Shown: piece by piece, positions 36,022 to 44,070 of the stretch | Position numbering within the stretch: the stretch's first letter is position 1 | Layout of the letters: each line of letters begins with the position of its first letter | Source of the DNA: Kocuria varians | GTDB taxonomy: Bacteria; Actinomycetota; Actinomycetes; Actinomycetales; Micrococcaceae | DNA length: 64,000 nucleotides | Reading direction: 5' to 3' | Assembly (NCBI RefSeq): GCF_006539885.1 | Contig: NZ_BJNW01000010.1 | Span: 1-64,000 of the forward strand | Program-made: the position numbers and the translations under genes | Notes under the pieces: model-generated | Seen by the model: only the letters and a program-made list of their open reading frames with translations | Told to the model about the DNA's origin: nothing | Database searches by the model: none

Positions 36022-37539
36022 TCAGTCGATGACCATGTTGCGGCGGTCCAGGAACTGCTGGGCGGTCTCGATGGTCTGCGAGCGGTAGACCCCGGAGGCC
36101 TGGGCGTCCAGGAGGGCGTCCTGCTGGGCCTCCAGCAGTTTGCGCTGCAGCTCCTGCTGCTCCTGGCGCGCTGTCGTCCAGATCTGCATGGTCTCGGTGG
36201 ACACCGACTCGGGGATCTTCCGGGTGCGCTTCTTGGTCATCTCCAGCACCTTCTCGCTGTACGGCTCGCCGTCGTCGCGGTGCAGGGTGGGGGACTCCAA
36301 CAGGTCCACGGAGGCCTCCGTGAGCGTGTTGATCAGGCGGGTGAGCTCCCGCTGCAGCTCCTCCTCGTCCGAGCCACGGATGCCCAGGACGCGGATGAGC
36401 AGCGGCAGCGTTCCGCCCTGGACCACGAGCGTCACCACCGCCACGGTGAACGCGATCAGGATCAGCTGCGGCCGGTACGGGAGGTCCTCCGGCAGCGTCT
36501 GGGCGGCGGCCACGGTCACCACGCCGCGCATCCCGGACCACGCGAGCACGAACCCGCCCCGTTTGCCGATGCCCTCGTTGCTGAAGAACGAGGCGTCCGC
36601 CTGACGCCTCGTGAGCATGTGGCGCAGGTTGGTGATGCGCTGCTCGGAGACCTCCGGATGGCCCTCGAGCCGCTGGAAGGCGTCGTCGTACCACTGGGAC
36701 TTCCCTCGGGCCCGCTCCTGCTGCCGGGACATCACCGTGATCATGGGGGCCACGAACACGAAGCGGATCACGAACAGCACCACGGTGACCAGCAGGCCGA
36801 GCCACAGGGCGTCGCCCACGCTGAGGTGGGCGTCCTCGACCTCGTCCACGAGCACCGCGATCTGCAGCCCGAGCACCAGGAACACGCCGTGCTCCAGCAG
36901 CAGCAGGACCGTGCGCCAGTTGGTGCGCTCGGACACGCGCGCCTGGGAGGAGAGAAGCCGCGGAGACTTGATCCCGGTGACGATCCCGGCCACGACCACT
37001 GCCAGCACGCCGGAGGCCTCGAAGTGCTCGGCGGGCATGAACGCCAGGAACGGCACCACCAGGGAGATGGCCGTGCTCGTGACGGGCTGCTCCAGGTGGG
37101 CACGGATCTGGATGGAGACCCACCCCACGAGCACGCCGATGACCACGGCCACCACCACGGCGTCCGGGGGGCTGACGACGGCGCCCAGGGCCACGGCGGC
37201 GGCAAGGCCCAGGTCCGGCAGCAGCCACCAGATCAGCAGACCGACCGCGAACGCGGAGACGACCACCAGCACCACGGACAGCGCGCTGGTCGCCCCGAGG
37301 TTGCGACGGAAGTCCGTGGCCGGCATGTTCACCGCGGCGGCGTAGAGCAGCAACGGCAGCACGATGTCCAGGATGACCTCCGGGTTCATCGTCACCGTGG
37401 GCACCCCGGGGATCAGGCTCAGCCCCACCCCCACGATCACGAGCAGGATGGGAGCGGCCACCCCGATGCGGTCGGAGATGCTCGTGACGGCGACCACCAC
37501 GATCACCGCCGCCACGGCCAGCAGGGTCAATTGGTCCAC
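36022..37539 (-). CDS. Na+/H+ antiporter, CPA1 (NhaP-like) family
   Basis: The 505-residue protein has about twelve membrane helices followed by a ~150-residue cytoplasmic helical tail. It carries the ion-site motif GAVVSPPDAVVVAVV near residue 137 and the helix motif WSGMRGVVTVAAAQTLPED near residue 390. A central ~60-residue cytoplasmic loop follows the sixth helices (RARGKSQWYDDAFQRLEGHP). It exports Na+ (or K+) in exchange for protons for pH and salt homeostasis. GTG 37539 is supported by AAGGAGAT; an upstream start at 37698 runs into the divergent gene's promoter. Confidence 0.88.
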   Translation of the reverse strand: MDQLTLLAVAAVIVVVAVTSISDRIGVAAPILLVIVGVGLSLIPGVPTVTMNPEVILDIVLPLLLYAAAVNMPATDFRRNLGATSALSVVLVVVSAFAVGLLIWWLLPDLGLAAAVALGAVVSPPDAVVVAVVIGVLVGWVSIQIRAHLEQPVTSTAISLVVPFLAFMPAEHFEASGVLAVVVAGIVTGIKSPRLLSSQARVSERTNWRTVLLLLEHGVFLVLGLQIAVLVDEVEDAHLSVGDALWLGLLVTVVLFVIRFVFVAPMITVMSRQQERARGKSQWYDDAFQRLEGHPEVSEQRITNLRHMLTRRQADASFFSNEGIGKRGGFVLAWSGMRGVVTVAAAQTLPEDLPYRPQLILIAFTVAVVTLVVQGGTLPLLIRVLGIRGSDEEELQRELTRLINTLTEASVDLLESPTLHRDDGEPYSEKVLEMTKKRTRKIPESVSTETMQIWTTARQEQQELQRKLLEAQQDALLDAQASGVYRSQTIETAQQFLDRRNMVID

Positions 37540-37568
37540 GGGCGATCTCCTTCGTCGTCGTCGCCCAG

Positions 37569-37574
37569 AGTGTA
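37569..37574 (-). promoter_or_regulatory. Possible -10 (TACACT) of the antiporter gene
   Basis: On the minus strand TACACT lies 29 nt before the GTG start. The plus-strand TAGCAT for the divergent CobW-type gene is 14 bp away, so the two promoters would be back to back. Neither has a clear -35. Confidence 0.4.
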
Positions 37575-37587
37575 TCCGCGGGTCCGG

Positions 37588-37593
37588 TAGCAT
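37588..37593 (+). promoter_or_regulatory. Possible -10 (TAGCAT) of the CobW-type gene
   Basis: TAGCAT lies 73 nt upstream of the GTG start in the 127-bp divergent gap. The -35 region is not convincing. Confidence 0.35.
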
Positions 37594-37666
37594 CGGGCAC
37601 CCGCCGTCCGCCCACCGCCCCCGCGCTGTTCCGTGCCCGCGCGGCCAGACCCCGGAAAGGCCCCTC

Positions 37667-38682
37667 GTGTCCGAGACCGTCCCCGTGCTGATCCTCACCG
37701 GCTACCTCGGCGCCGGGAAGACCACCGTGCTCAACCACTTCCTGGCCACCGGGCACGCACGCATCGGAGTGGTCGTCAACGACTTCTGGGACGTGAACGT
37801 GGACGCCGCGCTCGTGGCGGGGCAGGTCGCGGAGCCGGTCTCGATCGCCGGCGGCTGCCTGTGCTGCATCGAGGACCCGCGCCAGCTCGACGCCGCCCTG
37901 TGTGCCCTGTCACGGCCCGGCCTGGACCTCGACGCCATCGTGATCGAGGGTTCCGGCCTGGCCGAACCGCCCGCGCTGATCCAGCTGGTGCTGGGCACGG
38001 AGGTCGCCGAGGTGCGCTTCGGCGGGCTCGTGGAGGTCGTCGACGCCGCCCACATGGCCCACGCGGAGTCCGCCGGCTGGGACCTGGACCAGCACGTCAA
38101 GGCCGCCGCGGTCGTGCTGCTCACCAAGACCGATCTCGCGCAGGCCGAGGAGCTCGCGCGCACCAGGGAGCGGATCACCGCCGCGAACCCGCACACCACG
38201 GTCCTCGAGGCGCCCCACGGTGCCGTGGACCCGCGGCTGTTCTTCGACGCCGCCGAACGCACCGTGCCGGAGGGCGGCCAGCTGCCCCTGTGGGACCTGG
38301 GGGAGGCCCCCGGTCACGACCACCACCACGCGCACCACTCCACCACCGGGCCGTCAGCCTGGACGTCGCGGCCTGCCTGGACCCCGGGGCGCTCGCGGAC
38401 CTGCTCGAGGATCCGCCGGCGGCCGTCCACCGCGTCAAGGCCATCGCGGACGTCCGCACCCCCGGCGGGCTGCGCCGGTTCGTGGCCCACTCGGTGGCCG
38501 GCTACGTGACGGTGGAGCGGACGGGCCGCCCCGCGGGGGCACCCCCGCACTCCGTGGTCGTGGCCATCGGCCCGGAGGACGACGCCGCGGCGTCGCCCCT
38601 GGCGCTCGACGTCCTCGTGCGCCCGGACGGCGCGGGAACGCCCACGGCGCGCGAGCTGCGGAGGCTGACCCGGTTCCTGTGA
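37667..38682 (+). pseudogene. CobW/COG0523 metallochaperone-type GTPase, frameshifted
   Basis: The N-terminal part has the P-loop LTGYLGAGKTTVLNHFL near residue 9, the metal-binding CxCC motif GGCLCCIEDP near residue 64, the switch-type Glu in VIEGSGLAEP, and TKTD as the base-recognition motif. A His-rich metal loop (HDHHHAHH) follows near residue 218. The frame then shifts by -1 between 38338 and 38352, and the C-terminal CobW_C domain (VHRVKAIADVRTPGGLRRF; SVVVAIGPEDDAAASP) continues in the new frame to 38682. Without correction translation ends at 38509. The family delivers or allocates Zn, Co or Fe to target enzymes. Confidence 0.82.
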
Positions 38683-38714
38683 CCGGCCCGTCGGGCACGT
38701 CCCCTGACCGGGTG

Positions 38715-39404
38715 CTACGCCAGGTTCGAGAAGCGCTCGACCTTGCGGGTGGGCCCGATGACGAGGATCTGGTCGTCGTCGTAGAGCATGGTCCCGGGCT
38801 CGATGGGCTCCCACTGTCCTCCGGGACGGCACACCGCCACCACGGAGACGCCGAGCTTCTGGCGCACGTTGAGCAGGTCCATGGGCCGCTGCTGGAGGGG
38901 GACCGGTGGCGTGCAGCGCACCAGGGCGTAGCCGTCGTCGATGGGCACGAAGTCCAGGATTCGTTGCTGGATCAGGTGCGCGGCGCGCGTGCCCATGTCG
39001 CTCTCCGGGTTGACCACGTGCTGCACGCCGAGCTGCGTGAGGATCTCCGCGTGGGGCTCGGTGATGGCCTTGGCCCAGATCGCGGGGCAGCCGAACTTCA
39101 CGAGCCTGGACGCGGTGAGGATGCTGGCCTGGATGTCCGAGCCGATGCCCACGACGGCGCGCTCGAACTCGTTCACGGACAGCTCGCGCAGCACCTCCTC
39201 GTCCGTGGCGTCCGCGCGCACCACGGACGTGAGCTTGCCGTTGAAGCGCTGCACGGTGGCCTCGTCGTGGTCCACGCCGAGCACGTCCGTGCCGTTGCGC
39301 ATCAGCTCGAGGGCCAGGGCGCCCCCGAAGCGGCCGAGACCGATCACGGCCACGGCGTTGGACATGCCGCGGCGGTTCGACTCGGCGGGGTGGGATCCGA
39401 ACAT
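38715..39404 (-). CDS. trkA: Potassium uptake regulatory protein TrkA/KtrA (RCK domains)
   Basis: The 229-residue cytoplasmic protein has an RCK-N Rossmann domain with VIGLGRFGGALALEL near residue 19 and the acidic nucleotide-ribose site LGVDHDE near residue 43. An RCK-C domain follows from about residue 145 (GYALVRCTPPVPLQQRPM). It gates the TrkH-type channel encoded just upstream on the same strand (140-bp gap). ATG 39404 follows GAAAGG; the internal ATG at MSNAVAV gives the more usual family N-terminus and is an alternative. Confidence 0.92.
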   Translation of the reverse strand: MFGSHPAESNRRGMSNAVAVIGLGRFGGALALELMRNGTDVLGVDHDEATVQRFNGKLTSVVRADATDEEVLRELSVNEFERAVVGIGSDIQASILTASRLVKFGCPAIWAKAITEPHAEILTQLGVQHVVNPESDMGTRAAHLIQQRILDFVPIDDGYALVRCTPPVPLQQRPMDLLNVRQKLGVSVVAVCRPGGQWEPIEPGTMLYDDDQILVIGPTRKVERFSNLA

Positions 39405-39544
39405 GGGACGTGCCTTTCGGTGCGGTCGTGCGGTTTCGGGGTCTGGCGGGTGGTGAGGTCGTGGGGTGCGCGGCGCGGGAGGGGGCGCCGCGGGGAGGCG
39501 GAGAGCGACGTCGTCCGCGGACCCGCAGGCGGGCCGCGCGGTGC

Positions 39545-40999
39545 TCAGCCGATCAGGGGCCGCTCCTTGGGGAGCTCGTAGGCGGGGGGCTTGCGGCCGA
39601 ACGCGATCGCGGCGGCCACCGTCACGGGTCCGAGGCGCCCCATGAACATCAGGGCGATCAGCACGCACTGCCCGAACGCGGTGAGCGTGGGGGTGATCCC
39701 GGTGCTCAGTCCCACCGTGGCGAAGGCGGAGATGCACTCGAAGAGCACGCGGTCCAGGCCGAGGCTCTCGTCCGAGAGCATGATCAGCATGGTGCCGCCG
39801 ATCACCGCGCCCGTGGCCAGCACCACCACGGTCATGGCCTCGCGCTGGACGGAGCGGGAGAGCTGCTTGCCGAGCACGGGCACGGCCGCGCCGCCGCGGA
39901 TCTCGGTGAGGGCGATGAAGAACAGCACCCCGAACGTCGTCACCTTCAGACCGCCGGCGGTGCCCGCGGGACCGGCGCCGATGAACATCATGATGTCCAT
40001 GCCCAGCCACGAGACGGGGTGCATGTGGGAGATGTCGATGCTGTTGAACCCGGCGGTGCGGGAGATCGTGGACTGGAAGAACGCGTTGAGCACCTTCACG
40101 GCGGGGGACTCGTCGCCCATGGTCTGCGAGTTGTTCCACTCGAGCACCGCGAGGAACACGGTGCCGCCGATCAGCAGCACGGGGGTCGCGAGCAGCACCA
40201 GCCGGGTGTTCATGCTCCAGCGCCGGGGGGAGCGGACGTGGCGGCGCAGCTCGTAGAGCACGGGAAAGCCCAGGCCGCCCAGGATCACGCACGCGGCCAG
40301 CGTCAGCAGGATCCAGGGGTCCCCGGCGAAGTCCATGACGTTGAGGGAGTACAGCGCGAAGCCCGCGTTGTTGAACGCGGACACCGAGTGGAACGCCGCG
40401 TGGGCCAGCGCCGTGCCGGGGGAGTAGTGGTAGTGCCCCCAGAAGCGCAGGAAGAGGATGGCGGCTGCGGTGCACTCGACCACGGCGGTGGTCAGCACGA
40501 TCCGCGCGACCACCTCTCGGGCGCCACCCCGGGACTTGGTCTCCGCGTTGGCCAGCAGCCGGGTGGAGAGACCGAACTTCCGCGCGAGCAGGATGCCCAG
40601 CATGGTTGTGAAGGTCATGACGCCGAGCCCGCCCACCTGGATCAGGCAGATGATCACCACCTGCCCGAACGTGGTCCAGTACGTGGCGGTGTCCACGGTG
40701 ACCAGGCCTGTCACGCACAGGGCGGACGTGGCGGTGAAGGCCGCGGTGACCGGGTCCGTGCCCCCGGGGGCGGTCGTGGCGGGCGGCAGCATGAGCAGGC
40801 CGGTGCCGACCAGCAGTGCGAGCAGGAACGCGGTGACGATGATCCGCGCCGAGCGGGCGGGTGTGAGCTCGTGGACGTGCAGCGGGTCCCGGCGCTGCCG
40901 CAGCAGGGGGACGGCGCGGGGGATTCTGGACCCGTGCGTGCGCGCACGGGTCGCGGCCTGGCTGAACGCCTCGGTGATGGGCACCGGGTAAAAGTACAC
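39545..40999 (-). CDS. trkH: TrkH/KtrB-family potassium transporter
   Basis: The 484-residue membrane subunit moves K+ into the cell. Four MPM repeats carry selectivity-filter segments TSALCVTGLVTVDT, SVSAFNNAGFALYS, TISRTAGFNSID and SAFATVGLSTGI, each with the expected Gly. About 45 residues precede the first helix. Start GTG 40999 lacks a good ribosome binding site, so the N-terminus is uncertain. trkA follows as the regulatory partner. Confidence 0.92.
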   Translation of the reverse strand: MYFYPVPITEAFSQAATRARTHGSRIPRAVPLLRQRRDPLHVHELTPARSARIIVTAFLLALLVGTGLLMLPPATTAPGGTDPVTAAFTATSALCVTGLVTVDTATYWTTFGQVVIICLIQVGGLGVMTFTTMLGILLARKFGLSTRLLANAETKSRGGAREVVARIVLTTAVVECTAAAILFLRFWGHYHYSPGTALAHAAFHSVSAFNNAGFALYSLNVMDFAGDPWILLTLAACVILGGLGFPVLYELRRHVRSPRRWSMNTRLVLLATPVLLIGGTVFLAVLEWNNSQTMGDESPAVKVLNAFFQSTISRTAGFNSIDISHMHPVSWLGMDIMMFIGAGPAGTAGGLKVTTFGVLFFIALTEIRGGAAVPVLGKQLSRSVQREAMTVVVLATGAVIGGTMLIMLSDESLGLDRVLFECISAFATVGLSTGITPTLTAFGQCVLIALMFMGRLGPVTVAAAIAFGRKPPAYELPKERPLIG

Positions 41000-41084
41000 C
41001 CGTCCGGAGCCCGCGGGTAGGCCACGCCGCGCGGCTCGTCCACCGTGCGCGTGTGTGATGAACGCTACGGCGGCGCGCGTGCCC

Positions 41085-41090
41085 TAAACT
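41085..41090 (+). promoter_or_regulatory. -10 element (TAAACT) of a probably leaderless gcvH mRNA
   Basis: TAAACT is followed by exactly 7 nt and then the gcvH ATG. No Shine-Dalgarno fits in this space, so transcription probably starts at the A of ATG. Confidence 0.65.
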
Positions 41091-41097
41091 GACCGAC

Positions 41098-41484
41098 ATG
41101 ACCGACATTCCCGCGGAACTCGCGTACACCGAAGAGCACGAGTGGGTCGAGGACCTCCACGAGGACAGCACTTTCCGCGTGGGCATCACCGACCACGCAC
41201 AGAGCGAACTGGGCGAGGTCGTCTTCGTCCAGCTCCCGGAGGTCGGGGACACCACGGCCGCCGGCGACGTCGTGGGCGAGGTCGAGTCCACGAAGTCCGT
41301 CAGCGACCTCTTCGCGCCCGTGAGCGGGGAGATCGTGAGCGTGAACGAGGAGCTCGCGGACAACCCGGGGCTGCTCAACGAGTCGCCCTACGAGGCCGGC
41401 TGGCTCTTCACGGTTTGCGTGGACTCGGGGGAGGCCACCGCGGACCTGTTGGACGCACAGGCTTACCAGCAGCTGCTGGACTAA
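41098..41484 (+). CDS. gcvH: Glycine cleavage system H protein
   Basis: The 128-residue lipoyl carrier shuttles the aminomethyl group between GcvP, GcvT and the lipoamide dehydrogenase. It has the lipoylation motif GEVESTKSVSDL with Lys66, and HEWVE near the N-terminus. gcvP and gcvT are not in this window; the gene heads the gcvH-garA-merR-DUF151-merR cluster seen in mycobacteria (Rv1826-Rv1830). The -10 directly before the ATG suggests leaderless translation. Confidence 0.95.
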   Translation: MTDIPAELAYTEEHEWVEDLHEDSTFRVGITDHAQSELGEVVFVQLPEVGDTTAAGDVVGEVESTKSVSDLFAPVSGEIVSVNEELADNPGLLNESPYEAGWLFTVCVDSGEATADLLDAQAYQQLLD

Positions 41485-41515
41485 CAACGACACTTCACGT
41501 GAGGTGAGGGGATCC

Positions 41516-41959
41516 ATGTCCAATCAAGAGAATTCCGAGTCCCGCACGGGTCCGGAGACCACGTCCATCCAGATCGTCGCGGACGTGCTCTCGACCGCCG
41601 CGCACCACAAGCTGACCGAGGGCGAGCAGAACGCGGTCGCGGCGCTGCCCCCGGGCTCGGCGCTGCTGCTCGAGACCAACGGAGGTCAGGCCGGTGCACG
41701 GTTCCTGCTGGACCGGGACGAGGTCATCGCCGGGCGCCACCCCGGGTGCTCGGTGTTCCTGGACGACGTCACCGTCTCCCGGCGTCACGCGCAGTTCATC
41801 CGCCACCACGACACGTTCGAGATCGTGGACCAGTCCTCGCTCAACGGCACCTATGTGAACAGCGACCGCATCAACGCGAAGGTCCTGGACAACGGCGACG
41901 AGGTGCAGATCGGCAAGTTCCGGTTCACCTTCTACCACTCCGTGCAGAACGGGGCCTGA
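41516..41959 (+). CDS. garA: FHA-domain metabolic regulator GarA (OdhI)
   Basis: GarA binds and inhibits 2-oxoglutarate dehydrogenase and affects glutamate metabolism; phosphorylation of its N-terminal ETTS motif by PknB/PknG-type kinases switches it off. The 147-residue protein keeps that motif at residues 14-17 (PETTSIQI). It has a full FHA domain at ~55-140 with GRHPGCSVFLDDVTVSRRHA and SSLNGTYVN, including the Arg, Ser, His and Asn that bind phosphothreonine. ATG 41516 has a G-rich GAGGTGAGGGG upstream. It lies 32 bp after gcvH. A kinase of the right class is encoded at 55.9-57.8 kb. Confidence 0.95.
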   Translation: MSNQENSESRTGPETTSIQIVADVLSTAAHHKLTEGEQNAVAALPPGSALLLETNGGQAGARFLLDRDEVIAGRHPGCSVFLDDVTVSRRHAQFIRHHDTFEIVDQSSLNGTYVNSDRINAKVLDNGDEVQIGKFRFTFYHSVQNGA

Positions 41960-41967
41960 CGCCCTCC

Positions 41968-42729
41968 ATGCCTGGATCCGAGCAGACGCAGACCCCCCGC
42001 GTGGGCATCGGAGCACTGCTGCGACGCCTGCAGCCGCGTTTCCCCGACCTGACCGCCTCCAAGGTGCGCTTCCTGGAGGACCAGGGGCTGGTGCACCCGC
42101 AGCGCACGGCGTCCGGCTACCGCAAGTACGCGGAGCAGGACATCGAGCGGCTGGAGACCGTCCTGTCGCTGCAGCAGGAGCGCTACCTGCCGCTGCGGGT
42201 GATCCGCGACCGGCTGGACCGGGGCCTGGACCCGGCGGCGGGCACGGAGCCGCAGGTCCCGGAGACGACGCCGCCGGAAGACACCGCGGGCCCCGAGGGT
42301 GAGGCGGCCGGGGACCGCGCGCCGAGCGAACGCCGCTACACGCTGCGCGAGCTCGCGGCGCGTTCGGGCTCCGAAGTGCCCCTGCTGCGCGAGATGCTCA
42401 ACCACGGTCTGCTCGTGGAAAGGTCCGGTGAGTTCGACGACCGCGCCCTGGCCATTGCGCGCGCGGCCGCGGGGCTCAGCGGCTACGGGATCGAGCCCCG
42501 CCACCTGCGGGTGCTGCGGGGTGCGTCCGAGCGGATCGTGGCCCTCGTGGACGGCAGCGTGGCGCCGCTGCGCAACCGCCGCGACCCGGAGACGCGGCAG
42601 ACCGCCGTGCAGCGGGCCCGGGAGATCTCGTCGCTGTGCCTGTCCATAATGTCCGCAATGGTCCACGCGCAGGTGGATGACACCGTCCGGGGCTTCGAGG
42701 CACCGGGGCAGCCCAGGAACACCCGGTGA
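41968..42729 (+). CDS. ftsR: MerR-type regulator, FtsR/Rv1828 family
   Basis: The 253-residue regulator has a MerR winged helix at residues ~10-80 (FPDLTASKVRFLEDQGLVHP; GYRKYAEQDIERLETVLSLQ). A variable linker and a second helical domain follow (YTLRELAARSGSEVPLLREM). In Corynebacterium the FtsR protein of this family activates ftsZ; the Rv1828 family sits directly after garA. A division-related role here is inferred from that family and position. It starts 8 bp after garA and overlaps the next gene by 4 bp. Confidence 0.85.
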   Translation: MPGSEQTQTPRVGIGALLRRLQPRFPDLTASKVRFLEDQGLVHPQRTASGYRKYAEQDIERLETVLSLQQERYLPLRVIRDRLDRGLDPAAGTEPQVPETTPPEDTAGPEGEAAGDRAPSERRYTLRELAARSGSEVPLLREMLNHGLLVERSGEFDDRALAIARAAAGLSGYGIEPRHLRVLRGASERIVALVDGSVAPLRNRRDPETRQTAVQRAREISSLCLSIMSAMVHAQVDDTVRGFEAPGQPRNTR

Positions 42730-43238
42730 GCGTGGACGTCCGCATGGAGATCGCCGGCGTGCGCATGGACGTGCCGAGCGGTCAGCCCGTGGTGGTGCTG
42801 CGTGAGCTGGAGGGGCCGCGCCGCCTGCCCATCTGGGTGGGGACCAACGAGGCCACGTCCATCGTCTTCGCCCTCCAGGGGATCGACCCGCCGCGGCCGC
42901 TGACCCACGATCTGCTGCTCGCCGTGGTCGACAAGCTCGGCCGCAGCGTCTCGAGCGTGGTCGTGCACACGGTCGAGGACACCGTCTTCCACGCGGCCAT
43001 CACGTTCGACGACGCCACGGTCGTGGACGCCCGCGCCTCGGACGCGCTGGCGATCGCCGCCCGCACGGGGTGCCCTGTGCTGTGCGCCGCGGCGGTCCTG
43101 GACGAAGCAGGGCTGGTCCTCAGCGCGGATGGCGAGCTGCGGGAACAGGCCGGGGACGAGCCCCGGGAGGCAGAGGCCCAGGTGCGGGAGTTCCGCGACT
43201 TCCTGGACCAGGTGGACCCGGAGGACTTCCAGCCGTGA
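42726..43238 (+). CDS. Bifunctional nuclease family protein (DUF151, Rv1829-like)
   Basis: The 170-residue protein matches the DUF151 fold, with VVLRELEGPRRLPIWVGTNE near residue 24, then ATSIVFALQGI, and VDARASDALAIAARTGCPVL near residue 100. One archaeal-type/bacterial member has been reported as a nuclease, but the function in actinobacteria is not settled. About 35 C-terminal residues are acidic and helical. GTG 42726 overlaps the stop of the MerR gene (GTGA). Confidence 0.85.
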   Translation: MSVDVRMEIAGVRMDVPSGQPVVVLRELEGPRRLPIWVGTNEATSIVFALQGIDPPRPLTHDLLLAVVDKLGRSVSSVVVHTVEDTVFHAAITFDDATVVDARASDALAIAARTGCPVLCAAAVLDEAGLVLSADGELREQAGDEPREAEAQVREFRDFLDQVDPEDFQP

Positions 43239-43300
43239 ATCCCCCGGTGGCGGGCCACCGCGAGTAGGCTGGCGACACGACCGCCCCCGCCCGGATGTCT

Positions 43301-43329
43301 TTGACCCCGTCCATGAGCGGGTCTACGGT
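43301..43329 (+). promoter_or_regulatory. Candidate promoter of the second MerR gene
   Basis: TTGACC (43301-43306) and TACGGT (43324-43329) are separated by 17 bp, one of the best sigma70-like matches in the window. The predicted start is ~64 nt before the TTG start codon. Confidence 0.6.
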
Positions 43330-43399
43330 CAGGAATGCACCATCGAGCGCGGGGCGGGCGACCGAGCACCGTGTACGCCACAGAACCCGAGGAGGACGC

Positions 43400-44014
43400 T
43401 TGAGCAACCCCGAGCTGCCGCTGGACGCGGCACGGCTGCGCGCATCCTCCCTCGCGGGCGGCACCCAGGAGATGCTCTTCTCCGACGACCTCAGCAACTA
43501 CGACGAGTCCGTCGGCTTCCGCGGGCCCACGGCGTGCAAGGCCGCGGGGATCTCCTACCGCCAGCTCGACTACTGGGCGCGCACCAGCCTCGTGCAGCCC
43601 ACCGTACGAGGTGCCAAGGGCTCCGGCTCGCAGCGCCTCTACAGCTTCCGGGACATCCTCGTGCTCAAGGTGGTCAAGCGCCTGCTCGACACCGGTGTCT
43701 CGCTCCAGCAGATCCGCTCGGCCGTCGGTGCCCTGCGGCTGCGCGGCATCGAGGACCTCACGCGCCTGACGCTGATGTCCGACGGCGCCAGCGTCTACGA
43801 GTGCACGTCCCCGCACGAGGTGATCGACCTCGTCCAGGGCGGTCAGGGTGTCTTCGGCATCGCCGTGGGCCGCGTGTGGCGCGAGGTCGAGGCCACGCTC
43901 GCGTCCATGCCAGCGGAGCACGCCGCACTGGACGGCGCTGCCCAGGCCGAGGCGTTCCCCGAGGACGAGCTCTCGGCCCGCCGCGCCCGGCGGCGCAAGA
44001 AGAACGCGGGTTGA
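43400..44014 (+). CDS. MerR-family regulator (Rv1830-like)
   Basis: The 204-residue protein has a MerR winged helix at residues ~42-110 (GPTACKAAGISYRQLDYWAR; LYSFRDILVLKVVKRLLDTG; SLQQIRSAV). A C-terminal domain without effector Cys residues follows, with a basic end (RRARRRKKN). The start is TTG 43400, chosen because GAGGAGG lies 4 nt upstream and no ATG or GTG fits. It has its own promoter, unlike the coupled genes before it, which suggests independent control. Confidence 0.85.
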   Translation: MSNPELPLDAARLRASSLAGGTQEMLFSDDLSNYDESVGFRGPTACKAAGISYRQLDYWARTSLVQPTVRGAKGSGSQRLYSFRDILVLKVVKRLLDTGVSLQQIRSAVGALRLRGIEDLTRLTLMSDGASVYECTSPHEVIDLVQGGQGVFGIAVGRVWREVEATLASMPAEHAALDGAAQAEAFPEDELSARRARRRKKNAG

Positions 44015-44020
44015 CTCCGG

Positions 44021-44070
44021 TTCCCCGGACGGTCTCGGCGTGTCCGCGGGGAATCCCCTCGGGCGAGGGG
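44021..44070. terminator. Probable bidirectional terminator between merR and orphan parA
   Basis: Two adjacent inverted repeats fill the convergent gap. TTCCCCGGAC (44021-44030) pairs with GTCCGCGGGGAA (44042-44053) with a small bulge, and CCCCTC/GAGGGG (44055-44060 with 44065-44070) pairs around a 4-nt loop. Confidence 0.5.

Noticed and set aside
41000-41097. Glycine riboswitch upstream of gcvH
   Set aside because: The promoter -10 is 7 nt before the ATG, leaving no room for a leader, and no aptamer-like structure is visible.
38715-41378. A single 887-codon minus-strand frame covering trkA and trkH
   Set aside because: Only its last ~230 codons are a real gene (trkA); the rest overlaps trkH in another frame and gcvH on the opposite strand.
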